The notes beneath the pieces are model-generated. The model did no database searches, was not told the DNA's origin, and saw nothing but the letters and a program-made list of their open reading frames with translations. This document shows, piece after piece, positions 61,126-64,000 of a stretch of DNA of 64,000 bases (positions within the stretch are counted from its first letter, which is position 1; each line of letters opens with the position of its first letter). The stretch comes from JAYKGU01 sp035285585 (GTDB lineage: Bacteria > Cyanobacteriota > Cyanobacteriia > CAKZMO01), in assembly GCA_035285585.1 (NCBI GenBank), contig JAYKGU010000293.1, positions 1 through 64,000 of the forward strand, in the 5' to 3' direction. The position numbers were made by a program, and so were the translations under genes.

Positions 61126-63371
61126 AAAGAGGGTACCGATTCGAGACTTGTATCAGCATGGGTGACAGCCGCGGTGGCGGTGGCTTGTCTGTGCGCAGTA
61201 TGCATCGCCCCCTCCCGGTCCTCAACCGCCGCCGGGGATACCCGCACCGCACAGGCTTTCAGCTCTGGCTGGAGAGAATCGGGGCAGGTTTCCGGGTGGG
61301 TGAGGGCATTGGCCTCGGCATCTTTGGCCCAGAGTGCGCCCCAGTGCATAGGGGCAAACACCGTTCCCGGACTGATGGCCTGGGTGACCAGCGCCTTGAT
61401 CCGAATATAGCCCCGGCGCGATCGCACCTCCACCTGTTCCCCATTCTCCACATTCAGCCGCTGGGCGTCACGGGGGTGGATCTCCACAAAGGGTTCGGGG
61501 TGCATCTTAGCGGTTTTCTCGATGCGTCCCGTGCGGGTTTGGGTGTGCCAGTGGCCATAGAGCCGTCCCACGGTAAGCACCAGGGGATAGTCGGGGCTGG
61601 GAGGTTCCGCCAGCCCTCGGGAATGGCAGGCGGCAAACCTTGCCCGACCGTCGGGGGTGTGGAAACGGAAATCGGTGTAGAGCCGTTTGGTCAGCTTTGC
61701 GGCTTCTGGACTGGTGCCAGCGGGGCAGGGCCACTGAATAGGGCCTTCAGCCTGGAGGCGATCATGGCTCAGCCCTGAGAGGTCGCAGGGACGCCCCGCC
61801 GTGATCTGGGTAAATTCAGCATAAACCGCCGCCGCTGACGGGAAGGAAAACTGCCGCTCGAACCCCAGCCGCCGCCCCACCTCGGCAAAAATCTCCCAGT
61901 CGGCCCTGGCCTGCCCCGGCGGCTCACGAAAGGCCGGACACAGGGTAACCACCCGCTCGGAATTGGTCATCGTTCCCGCCTTTTCGCTCCACTGGGCCGC
62001 GGGCAGCAGGACGTGGGCGTAAAGGGCTGTCTCCGTGGGATAGTAGGCATCCTGGCAAATGGTGAAGGGCGATCGCCGCAACGCCGCCTTGGTGCGCTCC
62101 AGGTCGGGCATACTCACGGCAGGATTGGTGGCCGCCACCCACAACAAGTCCACCGTGCCCTGCTCTAACCCGCGAATCATATCCCAGGCGGCCAGTCCCG
62201 GTCGGGGGGAAATGCTGCCCGCAGGCAACTCCCAGGCCTGCTCCACCGCCGCCCGATGCTGGGCATTTTTCACCAGCCGATACCCCGGCAGGATGTGGGC
62301 CAATCCCCCCGCTTCCCGTCCCCCCATGGCGTTGGGCTGCCCGGTGAGGGAGAAGGGGCCAGCACCGGGCTTGCCGATGGTGCCGGTCATCAAATGGAGG
62401 TTGATCAGGGTACGGACTTTCGCGGTGCCTTCGGCTGACTGGTTAAGCCCCATGGACCAGAGGGAGAGGACGCGATCGCTCTCTGCCCAGTGGCGCGCCG
62501 CCCGTTCCAGATCGTCCAGGCGAATACCGCAGTGGCGGGCCACCAGCTCAGGCGGATACTGGCGAATCACCTCCGCGTACTGGGCAAAGCCGGTGGTACA
62601 TTCGTCCATAAACAGGGAGGCAATTTTGCCCCAGCGCAGCAGCAGGTGGGCGATGCCGTTCATCAGGTCAATGTCTGTGCCGGGACGGATTGCCAGGTGG
62701 AGATCCGCCGCTTCTGCGGTCTGGGTTCGGCGGGGATCGACGACGATTAGCTTGACGTTACGGTTCTTCTTGTGGTGTTTCCGCAGGCGATTAAAAATAA
62801 TGGGATGGCACTCCGCCGTGTTGGTGCCAATAAGAAAGGCGCAGTCGGTCTCCTCCAGATCTGCATAGCAGCAGGGCGGGCCATCGGCTCCAAAGCTTTG
62901 GATATATCCGGCAACGGCGGAGGACATGCAAAGCCGAGAGTTGGCGTCAAAGTTATTGGTACCCAAGCAACCCTTCAGCAGCTTTTGCGCCACGTAGTAG
63001 TCCTCAGTTTGAAACTGTCCGGAGCCGTACATGCAAATGGCATCCGGCCCTTTGACCTGGAGAATGGCACGGATACGGGCCACGATGCGATCCAGGGCCT
63101 CGTCCCAGGAAACCTGACGAAAGGGTTCCCCCAGGCTTTCGCGCATCATGGGATACTTGAGCCGACTTTTATCCAGCGCTTCACTGACGGTGGCCCCCTT
63201 GACGCACACCTGACCCAGGCTGGAGGGATGGGCGCGATCGCCCATTACCTTCCAAATGGGATTTCCTTGACCGTCGCGATGAACGGCTTTACCAGGGCGA
63301 GCGGGGGGCTGTACCTCCAGGCCACAGCCAACGCCGCAGTAGGGGCAGAGGGTTTTGGTAGAGTCGGTCAT
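61122..63371 (-). CDS. narB: Ferredoxin-dependent nitrate reductase (NarB)
   Basis: 749 residues from the ATG at 63371 (MTDSTKTLCPYCGVGC...). An ATG 17 codons earlier is less likely, since homologues begin near the Cys cluster. N-terminal [4Fe-4S] ligands CPYCGVGC and later CVKGA; molybdopterin-binding domains follow, with FDANSRLCMSSAVAGY holding the Mo-ligand Cys. The C-terminal domain (about 600-720) has the molydopterin dinucleotide-binding LTVGRLYGHWHTQTRTGR. It reduces nitrate to nitrite with reduced ferredoxin in the cytosol. Needs Mo, imported by ModABC (this window). Confidence 0.95.
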   Translation of the reverse strand: MTDSTKTLCPYCGVGCGLEVQPPARPGKAVHRDGQGNPIWKVMGDRAHPSSLGQVCVKGATVSEALDKSRLKYPMMRESLGEPFRQVSWDEALDRIVARIRAILQVKGPDAICMYGSGQFQTEDYYVAQKLLKGCLGTNNFDANSRLCMSSAVAGYIQSFGADGPPCCYADLEETDCAFLIGTNTAECHPIIFNRLRKHHKKNRNVKLIVVDPRRTQTAEAADLHLAIRPGTDIDLMNGIAHLLLRWGKIASLFMDECTTGFAQYAEVIRQYPPELVARHCGIRLDDLERAARHWAESDRVLSLWSMGLNQSAEGTAKVRTLINLHLMTGTIGKPGAGPFSLTGQPNAMGGREAGGLAHILPGYRLVKNAQHRAAVEQAWELPAGSISPRPGLAAWDMIRGLEQGTVDLLWVAATNPAVSMPDLERTKAALRRSPFTICQDAYYPTETALYAHVLLPAAQWSEKAGTMTNSERVVTLCPAFREPPGQARADWEIFAEVGRRLGFERQFSFPSAAAVYAEFTQITAGRPCDLSGLSHDRLQAEGPIQWPCPAGTSPEAAKLTKRLYTDFRFHTPDGRARFAACHSRGLAEPPSPDYPLVLTVGRLYGHWHTQTRTGRIEKTAKMHPEPFVEIHPRDAQRLNVENGEQVEVRSRRGYIRIKALVTQAISPGTVFAPMHWGALWAKDAEANALTHPETCPDSLQPELKACAVRVSPAAVEDREGAMHTAHRQATATAAVTHADTSLESVPSL

Positions 63372-63447
63372 AGACAAATATGGTAGAAATCGGGGACGGT
63401 GGTGCCGCCCCCTGTTGAACATCCAGTAGATAATTGCTAACAGCTAG

Positions 63448-63464
63448 GGTGGGCATCGCCCACC
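63448..63464. repeat. Short palindrome GGTGGGC-ATC-GCCCACC
   Basis: Same element as 644-660, in the gap between nrtP and narB, eight bases before the nrtP stop. Might act as a weak hairpin setting transcript levels. Confidence 0.5.
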
Positions 63465-63471
63465 GGTACAC

Positions 63472-64000
63472 TTAAAACAACTGCGCTGACTGGTCTTCAG
63501 GCATTGCGGGCGAATGAGTTGGCACCAGTTCCTCCTCCCCTTCATGGAACTCTGCAAAGGATCCCTTCGGTTCCCGCAGGAAGAAGAAGCACAGGAAAGC
63601 AACCATCACCGAAGTCACGCCCAGCACCTGGAAGAAGATGCGATCGCCCGCTCCATCCGAAGGCAGCAAACTGTAGATAGTGAGGTAGGCTACCGCCCCC
63701 ACGTTGCCGTAGGCTCCTACGTTGCCAGCAATCTGTCCCGTAATGCGTCGCTTAATCAAAGGCACCATGGCAAAGGTGGAGCCTTCACCGGCTTGCACAA
63801 AGAAGGAGCAGGCCATGGTGAGCAGCACCGCCAGAGGCAGCCACCAGCCCCCGGTTACCGTGCTCATCATCAAGTAGCCAACGCCCATGCCCAGGGTCAG
63901 CACCGCCATGGTTTGCTTGCGGCTACCCATGCGGTCAGAAATCAAACCCCCACCGGGGCGAGACATCAGGTTCATAAAGGCGTAACTGGCGGCAATCATG
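63472..64000 (-). CDS. nrtP: Nitrate/nitrite MFS transporter, NrtP-type, C-terminal part
   Basis: The last 176 codons of an MFS permease; the 5' part is beyond the window edge. Five to six membrane helices. Seen: NLMSRPGGGLISDRMGSRK (family signature with Arg for substrate), QAGEGSTFAMVPLIKRRITGQIAGNVGAYGNVGAV, the second nitrate signature. A hydrophilic tail ends the protein (FAEFHEGEEEL...). Nitrate/nitrite uptake at the inner membrane. Upstream of narB by 100 bases, same orientation: typical nitrate-assimilation gene set. Confidence 0.92.
   Translation of the reverse strand, partial: MIAASYAFMNLMSRPGGGLISDRMGSRKQTMAVLTLGMGVGYLMMSTVTGGWWLPLAVLLTMACSFFVQAGEGSTFAMVPLIKRRITGQIAGNVGAYGNVGAVAYLTIYSLLPSDGAGDRIFFQVLGVTSVMVAFLCFFFLREPKGSFAEFHEGEEELVPTHSPAMPEDQSAQLF

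Overview
The window is chromosomal DNA of a cyanobacterium, probably a filamentous Leptolyngbya/Nodosilinea-like lineage. The lineage is inferred; cyanobacterial origin is well supported. GCGATCGC (HIP1) octamers occur every few hundred bases, codon use is moderately GC-rich, and the gene set includes menD (phylloquinone), ferredoxin-dependent narB with a cyanobacterial nitrate-reductase-associated protein, an nrtP-type nitrate permease and a fused ModBC.

Layout. 1-2116: end of a DAHP synthase, a DUF554 membrane protein and a NarL-type response regulator. 2125-5262: a large secreted-type heme peroxidase with PPC and RTX modules. 5344-9949: a redox/anion island with a flavin disulfide oxidoreductase, a sulfide:quinone oxidoreductase, a small unknown protein and an ACR3/BASS-type transporter. 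9946-18878: a degenerate NUDIX protein, two PAS histidine kinases (one with a CheB-like N-terminus), RdgB, a small unknown protein and a 7Fe ferredoxin. 19287-21971: a subtilase. 21968-28694 (minus strand): an apparent five-gene operon of sensor kinase, isochorismatase-type hydrolase, lipoprotein binding protein, sugar-type ABC ATPase and permease. 29316-34502: a two-partner-secretion-type adhesin and a Calx-beta/RTX protein. 34900-38089: PepA and a FkbM methyltransferase. 38273-48051: a polysaccharide locus with divergent arms (ABC exporter, glycosyltransferase and menD on minus; glycosyltransferase, phosphoglycosyltransferase and O-antigen-polymerase-like protein on plus). 48764-53525: molybdate uptake, with LysR regulator, modBC, modA and a divergent RHH-TOBE protein that looks like a non-ModE molybdate regulator. 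53756-55582: small RHH protein, repeats and a truncated HNH endonuclease gene. 55583-57204: a cluster of unusual tRNA-like sequences immediately upstream of the RNA ligase gene rtcB. 57349-60659: GlgX, an unknown protein and a NUDIX hydrolase. 60664-64000: nitrate assimilation (nitrate reductase associated protein, narB, nrtP). Molybdate import and its regulator plausibly serve the molybdenum enzyme NarB.

The intergenic space is rich in dispersed repeats. I distinguish family A (about 140 bp, terminal inverted repeats beginning GGGTATCAACTTAAAG, five copies), family B (about 60-110 bp around the palindrome GGGCAAATGGCCATTTGCCC, four copies), family C (about 95 bp, two copies) and family D (about 48 bp, two copies). 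They look like MITE/REP-type elements, and one has apparently truncated a gene.

The strongest lead is the tRNA-like/RtcB cassette: an interrupted tRNA with intact acceptor, D and T arms, a Gln-like tRNA with a shifted anticodon stem, and a severed tRNA 5' half fused to the rtcB leader, behind a promoter overlapped by four TTGTA boxes. Second is the RHH-TOBE gene with repeated TTACCAAC boxes facing modA.
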